A DNA stretch of 64,000 nucleotides from Streptomyces sp. Tue 6430 (GCA_021568835.1 JAKGSH010000010.1:2604001-2668000), one strand, 5' to 3'. Shown: positions 45,994 to 55,397, numbered from the stretch's first letter. Notes: generated by a model from the sequence alone, not told the origin. Numbers and translations are program-made.

Positions 45994-48009
45994 ATGACCT
46001 CCCCCGCCCTCCCCGGCGACCGCCCCGCCCTTCGCAACCTGCTGCCCGCCTTCGCGCTCACCGCGGTCGCGGCCGGGGTCGCGGTCGCCGTGGCCGCCGC
46101 TCTGGCACCGGCCTCCGTGCGCGGAGCCGTGACGCTGACCGGAACGGTGGCCGCCCTGCTGCTCTGCGCGGCCGTCACCGCGGCCGCGCACGGCAGGCAG
46201 GCGGCGCGTACGGCCCGCGCCCGGCTGGCATCCGCCAACCAGGACCTCGGCAGGCTGTTCCAGGAACGTGCCCGGCTGGGTGAGGACTCCCGCCGTCAGC
46301 ACGAGCGGCTGGCCGGCGACCTGGCCCGGGAGCAGGCCCGGCTGGCGGCCGAGCTGGAGCGGGAACGCGCCCTGCACGCCGAGGCCCTCGCCGCCGAGCA
46401 CGACCGCCGCACCGCCGAGCACTCGGCCGAACTGGCCCGGCTCACCGCCGAGCACTCGGCCGAACTGGCCCGGCTCACCGCCGGGCACACCGCGCAGGTC
46501 GCCCGCCTCGGCGAGGAGCGGGACCGGCTCACCGACGGCAACGCCCGGCTCGCCGCCCGGCTGCGCGAGGCCAACAGCGCGCGGGCCGCCGCCCTCTCCG
46601 CCACCGCCAACGCCGCGGGCCGCATGCAGGCCCTGGCCACCAGCATGCTCGCCGACCTGCGCGCGATGGAGGAGAAGCACGCCGACGAGGAGGTCCTCGC
46701 CGACCTCCTCCACCTCGACCACCGCACCGCCCAGGCCGGCCGGCTCGCCGACTCGGTCGCCGTCCTGACCGGCGCCCGCTCCGGCCGCCGCTGGGCCCGG
46801 CCCATCGCCATGGAGTCGATCCTGCGCGGCGCCATGGGCCGGATCGGCGGCTACCAGCGCGTGCGCGTCCACTCCGCCAGCGACACCGCCGTCGCCGGGC
46901 ACGCCGCTGAGGGCGTCATGCACGCGCTCGCCGAGCTCCTCGACAACGCGGCCAACTTCTCGCCGCCGACCGCCGAGGTCCACGTGTACGTGGAGGAGGT
47001 GCCGGCCGGGGTCATCGTGTCCGTCGAGGACAGCGGCCTCGTCATGAGCGAGGCCCAGCTCCGGCGCGCCGAGGCCGCGGTCTCGGGCGAGACGGCCGGG
47101 ATCGGCGGCCTCACCGGCACCCGCCTCGGCCTCGCCGTCGTCGGCCGGCTGGCCCGGCGGTACGGCATGAAGGTCTCCTACCGCCCCTCGGCGCGCGGCG
47201 GCACAGGCGTGCTGATGCTCATCCCGCAGGACATCCTCGTGTCCCAGGACGGCACGCCCGTCGTGCCCGCCACGCCCGCCGTGTCCGCCCCGTCGGTCAC
47301 TCCGGCCGCCCCGGCCCGGCCCGCCCCGGCCCCCGCACCGCCCACCGGCCACGTCCCGGCCCCCAGGTCCGCCCCCGGCGCCTCCGACCGGCTTCCCCGG
47401 CGCGGCGGCGCCCGCCCGGCGGTGGCACCGGCCGACGCGACGGACGCCGCGCAGCCCGTCCCCCCGGCCGACTACGCCGCCGCACTGGCCGCCGCCGGAT
47501 CCCTGGACCCCGAACCGCTGCCCCGGCACGAGTCCGCGGACCGGGACGGCAGCCACACCCCGGACGCGGCGGCGCTCGGACTGCCCCGCCGCCGGCGCGG
47601 CCGCACCCTCGCCGAGGCCGAGCGCGCCCGCTCCGGCAGCCGTGCCGCGACGCCGCGCCCCGCCCCCACGGCCGAGGAGACCCGGGCCCGCGCCTCCCGC
47701 TTCAGCGACTTCCGCCAGGCCGTACGCGGCTCCGCGCACATTCCGCCCCAGGACGCGGCCGGCCCCCCGGACGTCCGGAGCACCGCCGGAGCCGCTGCCG
47801 CCGCGGACGCCGAGGGAGCCCCGCGCACCCCCGCCGGACCCGTCACAGCCCCGGACGCCCCGCACGTCCCCACCGGCTCGGACGCCCGGAACACCGCCGC
47901 GGACCCGGACGTCACCCCGCCCGGCCGAGGCGACGGCACCACCCCCGAACCCACCACCCCCCGCTCCCCGCACGCGCAGAACCACCTGGAAGGCGACCCC
48001 ACCTCATGA
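45994..48009 (+). CDS. cvnA: Conservon CvnA: membrane sensor-like GHKL ATPase
   Basis: A 671-residue histidine-kinase-like protein. Two N-terminal membrane helices (LPAFALTAVAAGVAVAVAAA; the GTVAALLLCAAVTAAAHG region), a coiled coil with exact 11-residue repeats (TAEHSAELARL), the ATPase domain with N box ELLDNAANFSPP and G box GTRLGLAVVGRLARRYG, and a long Pro/Ala-rich tail. A normal phosphoacceptor His domain is absent, as in conservon CvnA proteins, which act like eukaryotic G-protein-coupled receptors on CvnB-D. ATG 45994, GAGGA upstream; overlaps cvnB by four bases. Confidence 0.88.
   Translation: MTSPALPGDRPALRNLLPAFALTAVAAGVAVAVAAALAPASVRGAVTLTGTVAALLLCAAVTAAAHGRQAARTARARLASANQDLGRLFQERARLGEDSRRQHERLAGDLAREQARLAAELERERALHAEALAAEHDRRTAEHSAELARLTAEHSAELARLTAGHTAQVARLGEERDRLTDGNARLAARLREANSARAAALSATANAAGRMQALATSMLADLRAMEEKHADEEVLADLLHLDHRTAQAGRLADSVAVLTGARSGRRWARPIAMESILRGAMGRIGGYQRVRVHSASDTAVAGHAAEGVMHALAELLDNAANFSPPTAEVHVYVEEVPAGVIVSVEDSGLVMSEAQLRRAEAAVSGETAGIGGLTGTRLGLAVVGRLARRYGMKVSYRPSARGGTGVLMLIPQDILVSQDGTPVVPATPAVSAPSVTPAAPARPAPAPAPPTGHVPAPRSAPGASDRLPRRGGARPAVAPADATDAAQPVPPADYAAALAAAGSLDPEPLPRHESADRDGSHTPDAAALGLPRRRRGRTLAEAERARSGSRAATPRPAPTAEETRARASRFSDFRQAVRGSAHIPPQDAAGPPDVRSTAGAAAAADAEGAPRTPAGPVTAPDAPHVPTGSDARNTAADPDVTPPGRGDGTTPEPTTPRSPHAQNHLEGDPTS
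46411..46476. repeat. 33-bp direct repeat in the CvnA coiled coil
   Basis: Two exact 33-base units start at 46411 and 46444, each encoding TAEHSAELARL, followed by a diverged third. The 11-residue period is compatible with a continuous coiled coil. Confidence 0.7.
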
Positions 48010-48413
48010 CCGGCACGACGACCGCCGACGAGAAGCTCACCTGGCTGATAGAGGGCCTGCTGACGCGCACGCCGGGCACTCGGCACGCGCTCGTGCTGTC
48101 CCGTGACGGCCTGAAGCTGTGCCGTACGCCCGAGCTGTCCAACGACCAGGCCGACCAGCTCGCGGCGATCGCCGCCGGCATCCAGTCGCTGTCGCACGGC
48201 GCGTCCGTGGAGTTCGGGGACGGCAGCGGAGGCGTCCGGTCGGCGATGACCGAGTTCTACGGGGGCGTGCTGTTCATCGTGGAGGCCGGTGAGGGCGCGC
48301 ACCTGGCCGTCGTCACCACGGAGGACGCGGACCCCGGCCTCGTCGGCCACAACATGAGCGAACTGGTCGAGCAGCTCGGGGAGCACCTGACCGCCCCGCC
48401 GCGCAGCTCATGA
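48006..48413 (+). CDS. cvnB: Conservon CvnB: roadblock/LC7 protein
   Basis: A 135-residue roadblock/LC7 fold (LTWLIEGLLTRTPGTRHALV, LSRDGLKLCRTPELSNDQAD), typical of the second conservon member, thought to modulate the CvnD GTPase in a complex at the membrane with CvnA. ATGA overlap with cvnA (48006-48009) and again with cvnC (48410-48413), so the genes are translationally coupled. Confidence 0.9.
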   Translation: MTGTTTADEKLTWLIEGLLTRTPGTRHALVLSRDGLKLCRTPELSNDQADQLAAIAAGIQSLSHGASVEFGDGSGGVRSAMTEFYGGVLFIVEAGEGAHLAVVTTEDADPGLVGHNMSELVEQLGEHLTAPPRSS

Positions 48414-48757
48414 GCAGGCCCGGCAGGGACGACGCACCGGACCGGCTGTACACGCTCACCGGCGGACGCAGCCGACCCGGCCCGGACAGTCCCTTCGACC
48501 TGGTGACCCTGGTCGTCGCCGAGTGCGATCCGGCTCCGGGCATGCAGTCGGAGCACTCGGCGATCCTGCGGATGGCCGACCGTCCCACCGCGGTCGTCGA
48601 GATCGCGGCGGAGCTGGGGCTGCCGGTGAGCATCACCCGGATCCTGCTGTCCGACCTGCTCGCCTCGGGCCGGGTCAGTGCCCGTCACCCCCGCAAAGCC
48701 GCCGTACTCGATCCCGATATTCTGGAGCAGGTGCTCGTTGGACTCCGCAACCTCTGA
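48410..48757 (+). CDS. cvnC: Conservon CvnC: DUF742 protein
   Basis: A 115-residue DUF742 protein, with RLYTLTGGRSRPGPDSPFDL at the start and a winged-helix-like ending (EIAAELGLPVSITRILLSDL). The third conservon component; a regulator of CvnD in current models. It overlaps cvnB by four bases and the TTG start of cvnD by 20. Confidence 0.9.
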   Translation: MSRPGRDDAPDRLYTLTGGRSRPGPDSPFDLVTLVVAECDPAPGMQSEHSAILRMADRPTAVVEIAAELGLPVSITRILLSDLLASGRVSARHPRKAAVLDPDILEQVLVGLRNL

Positions 48758-49361
48758 GACGCGCACGCCACTTCGCGCGTCGGCCGACAACGGCCTCAAG
48801 ATCGTGGTCGTGGGCGGCTTCGGCGCCGGCAAGACGACGATGGTCCGCTCGGTCAGCGAGATCCGTCCCCTCAACACCGAGGAGACGATGACGCAGGCCG
48901 GCGAGGCCGTGGACGACCTGAGCGGCGTGCGCGGCAAGACCGCGACCACCGTCGCCTTCGACTTCGGCCGCATCACCCTCGACGCGCACAACGTGCTGTA
49001 CCTGTTCGGCGCGCCCGGCCAGGAGCGGTTCTGGTTCCTGTGGGACCGGCTGTTCTCCGGGACGCTGGGTGCGGTCGTGCTCGTCGACACCCGGCGGATC
49101 GACGACTCCTGGTACGCCATCGACCGCCTGGAGAAGCACGGCACGCCGTTCATCGTGGCCTGCAACGACTTCGGCGGCCCGGCCTTCGCCCCGGAGCAGG
49201 TCCGCGAGGCCCTCGACCTCGACCCGCACGTGCCGCTGGTCACCTGCGACGCACGGTCCCGGGCGTCCAGCAAGCTGGTGCTGATCTCCCTGGTGGAACA
49301 CATCCAGGCCCTGTACGCCGCCCCCGACTCCGCCCCCGCCCTTCCCCAGGAGCTGGTGTGA
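48738..49361 (+). CDS. cvnD: Conservon CvnD: Ras-like GTPase
   Basis: A 207-residue small GTPase. The P-loop VVGGFGAGKTTMVRSVSEIR, switch/Walker-B-like region LYLFGAPGQERFWFLWDRLF (G3, xPGQ) and IVACNDFGGPAF (G4, N-x-D-like, here ND) are present. It would cycle between GDP and GTP under CvnA-C. The start is taken as TTG 48738 overlapping cvnC; an upstream ATG at 48678 lies deep inside cvnC. The GTGA at 49358-49361 couples it to the P450 gene. Confidence 0.88.
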   Translation: MDSATSETRTPLRASADNGLKIVVVGGFGAGKTTMVRSVSEIRPLNTEETMTQAGEAVDDLSGVRGKTATTVAFDFGRITLDAHNVLYLFGAPGQERFWFLWDRLFSGTLGAVVLVDTRRIDDSWYAIDRLEKHGTPFIVACNDFGGPAFAPEQVREALDLDPHVPLVTCDARSRASSKLVLISLVEHIQALYAAPDSAPALPQELV

Positions 49362-50587
49362 CCGCCGCCCCCGCCCCCGTCCCCCTCAGCGGCGCCCTGC
49401 TCCAGGACGACCCGACCCGGGTGTACCGGGAGATGCGGCGCGAGCACGGTCCCGTCGTACCGGTGCTGCTGGACGGCGACGTGCCGGCCTGGCTGGTGCT
49501 CGGCTACCGCGAACTGCACCAGGTCACCGGCGATCCGGTGCTCTTCAGCCGCGACTCCGAGCTGTGGAGCCAGTGGGACACCATCCCCGACGACTGGCCG
49601 CTGCTGCCGATGATCGGCCGCAAGCAGGCGTCGATCCTCTACACGGTCGGCGAGCGGCACCGCGAACGGGCCACGATGCTCGGCAACGCGCTGGAGGCGG
49701 TCGACGCGTTCGAACTGCGCCGGTACGCCGAGAAGTTCGCCGACGAGCTGATCGACGGCATCTGCCCGCGGGGCCGGGCCGACATCGTCGGCGAGTACGC
49801 GATGCTGCTGCCGGTGCGGGTGCTGGCCCGCCTCTACGGCTTCACCGACGACGAGGGCCCGGCCCTGGTCACCGCGCTCAACGACATGATCGACGGCCGG
49901 GAGCGGGCCCTGGCGGGCCAGACCCACCTGTTCACGTCGATGACGCGGCTGGTGGCCGACCGCACGGAGGCCCCGGCCGACGACGTGGTCTCGCGGATGC
50001 TCGCCGACCCCTCCGGGTTCACCGGCGACGAGATCGTCCAGGACCTGATGGTGATGATGGCGGCCGGCCACCAGCCGACCGCCGACTGGATCGGCAACTC
50101 GCTGCGGCTGATGCTGACGGACGGCCGGTTCGCCGCCTCCCTGTTCGGCGGCCGCAACAGCGTCGCCGAGGCCATGAACGAGGTGCTGTGGGAGGACGCC
50201 CCCACCCAGAACGTCGCCGGCCGCTGGGCCTCCCGCGACACCCATCTGGGCGGGCGCCACGTCCACGCGGGCGACCTGCTGCTGCTCGGCCTCCAGGGCG
50301 CCAACTCCGACCCCCAGGTGCGCACCGACGGCTCGGCGCTGACCGGCGGCAACAGCGCGCACTTCTCCTTCGGCCACGGCGAGCACCGCTGCCCGTTCCC
50401 GGCGCAGGAGATCGCCGAGGTCATCGCGCGCACGGCCATCGAGGTCGTCCTGGACCGGCTGCCGGACATCGACCTCGCCGTACCGGCGGACTCCCTGACC
50501 CGCCGTCCGTCGCCGTGGCTGCGCGGTCTGACGGAACTGCCGGTGACGTTCACCCCCACCCCCGCCCTTGGAGGCACGCTCGCATGA
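49358..50587 (+). CDS. Conservon cytochrome P450, CYP157-like, lacking the ExxR arginine
   Basis: A 409-residue P450. The I helix reads MMAAGHQPTADWIGNSLRLM and the haem loop FSFGHGEHRCPFPAQEIAEV with the proximal Cys. Where the K helix should show E-x-x-R the sequence is MNEVLWEDAPTQNVAG, with Trp in place of Arg. Loss of this motif is known for the CYP157 family of Streptomyces conservons (published for S. coelicolor CYP157C1). The next gene encodes an ordinary P450, the same pairing as CYP157/CYP154. Function unknown; possibly a non-catalytic or unusual oxidase. Confidence 0.85.
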   Translation: MTAAPAPVPLSGALLQDDPTRVYREMRREHGPVVPVLLDGDVPAWLVLGYRELHQVTGDPVLFSRDSELWSQWDTIPDDWPLLPMIGRKQASILYTVGERHRERATMLGNALEAVDAFELRRYAEKFADELIDGICPRGRADIVGEYAMLLPVRVLARLYGFTDDEGPALVTALNDMIDGRERALAGQTHLFTSMTRLVADRTEAPADDVVSRMLADPSGFTGDEIVQDLMVMMAAGHQPTADWIGNSLRLMLTDGRFAASLFGGRNSVAEAMNEVLWEDAPTQNVAGRWASRDTHLGGRHVHAGDLLLLGLQGANSDPQVRTDGSALTGGNSAHFSFGHGEHRCPFPAQEIAEVIARTAIEVVLDRLPDIDLAVPADSLTRRPSPWLRGLTELPVTFTPTPALGGTLA

Positions 50588-51831
50588 CGACTGCTACGGA
50601 CACGCCGAACGGCACGGAGCAGAAACGCATCGCCCTCGACCCCTTCGTCACCGACCTGGACGGGGAGAGCGCCGCGCTGCGGGCCGCCGGTCCGCTCGCC
50701 GCGGTGGAGCTGCCGGGCGGCGTGCCGGTGTGGGCGGTCACCCACCACGCCGAGGCGAAGCGGCTGCTGACCGACCCCCGGATCGTCAAGGACATCAACG
50801 TCTGGGGTGCCTGGCAGCGCGGCGAGATCGCCCCCGACTGGCCGCTGATCGGACTGGCCAACCCGGGCCGGTCCATGCTGACGGTGGACGGCGCGGACCA
50901 CCGCCGGCTGCGCACGCTGGTCGCCCAGGCGCTCACGCCCCGGCGGGTGGAGCGGATGCGCGGCCGGATCGCCGAGCTGACCGAGGGCCTGCTCGACCGG
51001 CTCGCGGAGCTGCCCGCCGGCCCGGTGGACCTGAAGGCCGAGTTCGCCTACCCGCTGCCCATGTACGTGGTCGCCGACCTGATGGGGCTCGCGGAGGACC
51101 GGCTGCCGCGGCTGAAGGAGCTGTTCGAGAAGTTCTTCTCGACGCAGACCCCGCCGGCCGAGGTCGTGGCGACGCTGACGGAGCTGGCGGGCATCATGGC
51201 GGCGGCGGTCGCCGAGAAGCGCGAGAACCCCGGCGACGACCTGACGTCCGCGCTGATAGCGGCGTCCGAGGACGGCGACCGCCTCACCGACGAGGAGATC
51301 GTCTCCACCCTCCAGCTGATGGTCGCGGCCGGCCACGAGACGACGATCTCGCTGATCGTCAACGCCGTCGTCAACCTCTCGCTCCACCCCGAGCAGCGGG
51401 CTCTGGTCCTGTCCGGCGAGGCCGACTGGCCGGCGGTGGTGGAGGAGACCCTGCGCTACGCCACCCCGACCTCCCACGTCCTGATCCGCTTCGCCACCGA
51501 GGACGTACCGGTCGGGGACAAGGTGCTGCCGGCCGGGGACGCGCTGATCGTGTCGTACGCCGCGATCGGCCGCGACGAGGAGGCGCACGGCCCGTCGGCG
51601 GGTGTCTTCGACATCACCCGCGACACGGCCAACCGCCACATCGCCTTCGGTCACGGCCCGCACGTCTGCCCCGGAGCGGCGCTGTCCCGCCTGGAGGCGG
51701 GCGTGGCGCTGCCCGCCCTCTACGCGCGTTTCCCCGCCCTGGAGCTGGCGGTCCCGGCGACGGAGCTGCGCAACAAGCCGGTGGTGACGCAGAACGACCT
51801 GTACGAGCTGCCGGTCACCCTGCACGGCTGA
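50584..51831 (+). CDS. Conservon cytochrome P450, CYP154-like
   Basis: Catalytically complete P450 of 415 residues: I helix LMVAAGHETTISLIVNAVVN, K helix VVEETLRYATPTSHVL (E-T-L-R) and haem loop IAFGHGPHVCPGAALSRLEA. It is coupled to the CYP157-like gene by ATGA. CYP154 members hydroxylate macrolides or steroids in vitro, but the physiological substrate here is unknown. It ends the conservon operon. Confidence 0.88.
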   Translation: MTTATDTPNGTEQKRIALDPFVTDLDGESAALRAAGPLAAVELPGGVPVWAVTHHAEAKRLLTDPRIVKDINVWGAWQRGEIAPDWPLIGLANPGRSMLTVDGADHRRLRTLVAQALTPRRVERMRGRIAELTEGLLDRLAELPAGPVDLKAEFAYPLPMYVVADLMGLAEDRLPRLKELFEKFFSTQTPPAEVVATLTELAGIMAAAVAEKRENPGDDLTSALIAASEDGDRLTDEEIVSTLQLMVAAGHETTISLIVNAVVNLSLHPEQRALVLSGEADWPAVVEETLRYATPTSHVLIRFATEDVPVGDKVLPAGDALIVSYAAIGRDEEAHGPSAGVFDITRDTANRHIAFGHGPHVCPGAALSRLEAGVALPALYARFPALELAVPATELRNKPVVTQNDLYELPVTLHG

Positions 51832-51966
51832 GCCGTTCGGGGCGGTGCGGGCCGGCTCCCGGCCCGCACCGCACCGCGCCGTCCTCCTTCCCCCGCCTGC
51901 CTCCTCCGCCCCCTCCTCCGTGTCTCAGCGGCCGGACGACGTTTCGCCCCGGTTTCACGGAGCCGC

Positions 51967-51972
51967 TAGGCT
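51967..51972 (+). promoter_or_regulatory. -10 element for leaderless serC
   Basis: TAGGCT is followed by seven bases and the GTG at 51980, the classic leaderless arrangement. The -35 region is weak (TTCGCC-like). Confidence 0.5.
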
Positions 51973-51979
51973 CCCGCTC

Positions 51980-53098
51980 GTGGCTGAGATCCGGATTCCC
52001 GCTGACATCAAGCCCGCCGACGGTCGTTTCGGCGCGGGCCCCTCCAAGGTGCGGACGGAAGCGCTGGACGCGCTGGCCGCCACCGGCACCTCCCTGCTGG
52101 GCACCTCCCACCGACAGGCTCCGGTGAAGAACCTGGTCGGCCAGGTGCGCGAGGGCATCTCCGAACTGTTCCGGCTCCCCGAGGGCTACGAGGTGGTCCT
52201 CGGCAACGGCGGCTCCACCGCCTTCTGGGACATCGCGACGCACGGCCTGATCGAGAACAAGTCGCAGCACCTGACCTTCGGCGAGTTCAGCTCCAAGTTC
52301 GCCAAGGCCGCCAAGCTGGCGCCGTGGCTGGCCGAGCCGACGGTCGTCTCCTCCGACCCGGGCACGCACCCCGACCCGCGGGCCGAGGCCGGCGTCGACG
52401 TGTACGCCTTCACGCACAACGAGACCTCCACGGGTGTCGCCGCCCCGATCAAGCGGGTGGCGGGCGCCGACGAGGGCGCGCTGGTCCTGGTCGACGCCAC
52501 GTCGGGCGCGGGCGGCCTGCCGGTCGACATCGCCGAGACGGACGTCTACTACTTCGCCCCGCAGAAGTCCTTCGCCTCCGACGGCGGCCTGTGGATCGGC
52601 GTGTTCTCCCCCGCCGCGATCGAGCGCGCGGAGCGGATCCACGCCTCCGGCCGCCACGTCCCGGAGTTCTTCTCGCTGCCCACGGCGATCGACAACTCCC
52701 GCAAGAACCAGACGTACAACACCCCGGCGCTGGCCACGCTGTTCCTCCTCAACCAGCAGCTGGAGTGGATCAACGGCCAGGGTGGCCTGGACTGGTCGAC
52801 GGCCCGCACCAAGGACTCCTCGACCCGCCTGTACGCGTGGGCGGAGGAGTCCAAGCACGCCAGCCCCTTCGTCACCGACCCGGCCAAGCGCTCCCAGGTC
52901 ATCGGCACGATCGACTTCACCGACGAGGTCGACGCGGCGGCCGTCGCCAAGGTCCTGCGCGCCAACGGCATCGTCGACACCGAGCCCTACCGCAAGCTCG
53001 GCCGCAACCAGCTCCGCGTCGCCATGTTCCCGGCGATCGACCCGGCGGACGTCGAGGCCCTGACGAAGTGCGTCGACCACGTCATCGAGCAGCTGTAG
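51980..53098 (+). CDS. serC: Phosphoserine aminotransferase
   Basis: PLP enzyme converting 3-phosphohydroxypyruvate and glutamate to phosphoserine and 2-oxoglutarate in serine synthesis. FGAGPSKVRTEALDALAATG, LLGTSHRQAPVKNLVGQVRE and the PLP-lysine segment VYYFAPQKSFASDGGLWIGV identify it; 372 residues is the actinobacterial length. GTG 51980 just after a -10 shows a leaderless start. A very strong hairpin follows the stop. Confidence 0.93.
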   Translation: MAEIRIPADIKPADGRFGAGPSKVRTEALDALAATGTSLLGTSHRQAPVKNLVGQVREGISELFRLPEGYEVVLGNGGSTAFWDIATHGLIENKSQHLTFGEFSSKFAKAAKLAPWLAEPTVVSSDPGTHPDPRAEAGVDVYAFTHNETSTGVAAPIKRVAGADEGALVLVDATSGAGGLPVDIAETDVYYFAPQKSFASDGGLWIGVFSPAAIERAERIHASGRHVPEFFSLPTAIDNSRKNQTYNTPALATLFLLNQQLEWINGQGGLDWSTARTKDSSTRLYAWAEESKHASPFVTDPAKRSQVIGTIDFTDEVDAAAVAKVLRANGIVDTEPYRKLGRNQLRVAMFPAIDPADVEALTKCVDHVIEQL

Positions 53099-53112
53099 CG
53101 GTTCCCGTTACG

Positions 53113-53155
53113 ACGGCGAGGGGCGCCCGGTGAGTCACCGGGCGCCCCTCGCCGT
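53113..53155. terminator. Strong bidirectional terminator hairpin
   Basis: Arms of 21 bases (53113-53133 and 53135-53155) are perfectly complementary around a central G, 14 bases after the serC stop and 17 bases before the stop of the converging methyltransferase gene. It would serve both directions. Confidence 0.75.
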
Positions 53156-53172
53156 ACGGAGGCCACGAAGGC

Positions 53173-53832
53173 TCAGGGTGCGGTCTCCGCACGGACGATC
53201 AGGGTGCCGATGTGGCCGGGCACCGGAGCGTCGAGCACCTGCGCTTCGGCCGAGGCGAACCCGGCCCGCGTCAGCAGGCGCTCCCAGACGGCCGGGCGGT
53301 AGCTGTAGCGGTAGGTGAACATGGCCCTCCCGGCGAAGCCGCCCTTGTACATGCCCTGAGGGCCGTACGCGCCCGGGATGGCGGGCGGCTGCGAGAACAC
53401 GAACACACCACCCGGGTTGAGCCGCGCCCGCACGAGCGGGAACAGACGGCCCGGGTCGGCGAACCAGGCGGCGCCGAAGATGGAACAGACGGCGTCGTAC
53501 GTCTCGCCGGAAGTGGCCAGCCACTCCAGAACCTCACCGCAGGCGAACACGGCGCCGGTACCCGCCCACCGCTCGGTGATCTTCTGCACCATGACCGGGG
53601 AGAGGTCGACGCCGTGCGCGGTGATGCCACGCAGGGCGAGGTGGGCGAGGGCGCGGCCGGTGCCGCACCCGATCTCCAGCACGCTGCGCGGGGCGCCGAG
53701 CAGTTCCGGACCGGGGCCGTGACCGGCGTACTGCGTCCACCCGAACACCGGCTCGGCGTCGTCCTTGAACGCGGACTCGGCGTAGGCGTCCCACAGTTCG
53801 GTCTCGGCGGGGATGTCGTGCGGAACGGGCAC
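53173..53832 (-). CDS. Class I SAM-dependent methyltransferase
   Basis: A 219-residue methyltransferase; motif I is SVLEIGCGTGRALAHLALRG and motif II AHGVDLSPVMVQKITERW. The acceptor is unknown. GTG 53832, GAGGAAC upstream. It is co-directional with, and 77 bases downstream of, the small Cys-x2-Cys protein gene, with which it probably forms a unit linked to the divergent DUF6879/XRE pair. Confidence 0.82.
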   Translation of the reverse strand: MPVPHDIPAETELWDAYAESAFKDDAEPVFGWTQYAGHGPGPELLGAPRSVLEIGCGTGRALAHLALRGITAHGVDLSPVMVQKITERWAGTGAVFACGEVLEWLATSGETYDAVCSIFGAAWFADPGRLFPLVRARLNPGGVFVFSQPPAIPGAYGPQGMYKGGFAGRAMFTYRYSYRPAVWERLLTRAGFASAEAQVLDAPVPGHIGTLIVRAETAP

Positions 53833-53909
53833 AGCGGGTGTTCCTCTTCTCGGGGAGCAGCCACCCTGCCCTCGGGACGGAACGAGGGCAGGGATCGGCG
53901 CCGGGCGGT

Positions 53910-54410
53910 TCAGTGGCTGTCGGGGACCTTGTTGTCGCACGGCGAGCAGTCCGTGCCGTCGATGGTCCACAACTCCTCGTCGACGGCGAAACCGATGGAC
54001 GTCAGGAAGTCCGCGGTGCGCAGGCACAGACCGTCGCGGCGGCGCTCGACGAACGGCGCGTGGTGCTTGTACCGGCCCTCGTTGTAGACCTCGCAGAGGG
54101 CCCACCAGACCGGGGTGTCGAGGATGAGCTGGTGGACACCGATGTCGACGAGCTTGCCGACACCGAGGTGCACTTCGGGGTGCTCCATGCAGCCGATGGT
54201 GTACATGACGGCGTTCCCGAGGACGCGTTCCGCCATGTCACGGACCATGGTGTGGTCGCGCAGCAGCAGGGCGACCTCGCGGTCCCACAGGCTCATGCCG
54301 CCGTCCAGAACGTTGACGCTCAGGTGCCCGATGTGGGGCTGGACGGCGTTGAGCAGCCCTTTCGGGTTCCTGGTACGAGTAAGCGATGCGCTGTCGAGCA
54401 TGACGGTCAT
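53910..54410 (-). CDS. Conserved Streptomyces protein with C-terminal CxxC
   Basis: A 166-residue protein of a Streptomyces family I have seen next to XRE/DUF6879 and methyltransferase genes. YTIGCMEHPEVHLGVGKLVD and GVHQLILDTPVWWALCEVYN carry the conserved Cys/His residues, and the tail ends TDCSPCDNKV, suggesting metal binding. No enzyme motif is recognised. ATG 54410 has GGAAGGG ahead of it. It is divergent from the DUF6879 gene. Confidence 0.6.
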   Translation of the reverse strand: MTVMLDSASLTRTRNPKGLLNAVQPHIGHLSVNVLDGGMSLWDREVALLLRDHTMVRDMAERVLGNAVMYTIGCMEHPEVHLGVGKLVDIGVHQLILDTPVWWALCEVYNEGRYKHHAPFVERRRDGLCLRTADFLTSIGFAVDEELWTIDGTDCSPCDNKVPDSH

Positions 54411-54647
54411 GGATGTTTCCCTTCCGAGCGGTGTGGGCCGTACTTGCGATGGCCCGTCCCGAGGCAGAGACGCAGCCATGAGTGGAACGCTAGGGACAGG
54501 CAGTTGCTACCGGCTCAGGGGTTTCCCGGAGTTTCTCGACCGATACGGCAGGTTGCGCGAAGTTTCCACCAAGGTCACCAGGACTGGGCGTACAGAGCCT
54601 CGGCTTCGGAGAAGCTGGTCAGAGCAGACCCAGGCGAAGGGAAGACC

Positions 54648-55382
54648 ATGCGACGGCTCCGGTTCAACGGCACAGGCTCGGGCGGCGGCGGATGCCCCGG
54701 TGTACACGAAGACCTCGACTCGGGTGAAGTCGTCGTGCACGGACCACCGCTCGTGAGCCCCGATGACCTGGCGCAGTTAAGCCACTTCGACGAGGGCGAG
54801 GTGGCCGTGGTCGTGCCGCGCAACACTTTGGTCGACTTCGGGCCACGCGACGAGACACCGCGGATCATCAACACCGACGACGAGTTCGCCCGCCTCTTCG
54901 AGACGTTCGAGCACACCGCCTGGCGTCTGGAGACACGGCGCCGGTACGCGAGTGACGAAGCCACGGAGACATGGGCGCAGTTCGTGGCGCATCAGCCGGT
55001 CCTGTGGGACCACGAGGACGACTGGTGCCACAACGTGCGTGCCCAGACGGCCCAGGGCAAGCGGTTCGAGCGGGTGCGCCTGGTCGACTCCCCGGCCACA
55101 ACCGGACAGCTGTATCTGCTCGACAACGCCGCACGGAACTGTGCCGTCGGCGAGGACATCCGCAACCTCACACGCGCCGAGGCGGAGCGGCTGCGCCTGC
55201 CCGTCGAGGACTTCTGGCTCTTCGACTCCCGGCTGGTCGCCCGGCTCGTCTTCGACGATGCCGACGGACTGGCCGGCATCGAACTCGTCACGGAGCCTGC
55301 GGCCGTCAACCGCTATTGCCAGGTGCGGGACGCGGCCTGGCACCATGCGGTTCCGTACGATCAGTTCAAAGCCGCCATGTAA
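54648..55382 (+). CDS. DUF6879-family protein with acidic N-terminal extension
   Basis: A 244-residue protein. The first 65 residues (RRLRFNGTGSGGGGCPGVHE, then VVVPRNTLVDFGP) form a small domain often encoded as a separate gene; the rest is DUF6879 (LFETFEHTAWRLETRRRYAS ... DFWLFDSRLVARLVFDDADG ... RDAAWHHAVPYDQF). DUF6879 genes typically pair with an XRE-DUF5753 regulator, as here, in a WhiJ-like or toxin-antitoxin-like module. ATG 54648 with GAAGGGAAG upstream; the XRE gene starts 16 bases after the stop. Confidence 0.8.
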   Translation: MRRLRFNGTGSGGGGCPGVHEDLDSGEVVVHGPPLVSPDDLAQLSHFDEGEVAVVVPRNTLVDFGPRDETPRIINTDDEFARLFETFEHTAWRLETRRRYASDEATETWAQFVAHQPVLWDHEDDWCHNVRAQTAQGKRFERVRLVDSPATTGQLYLLDNAARNCAVGEDIRNLTRAEAERLRLPVEDFWLFDSRLVARLVFDDADGLAGIELVTEPAAVNRYCQVRDAAWHHAVPYDQFKAAM

Positions 55383-55397
55383 GTGACGTGAGGTCCG

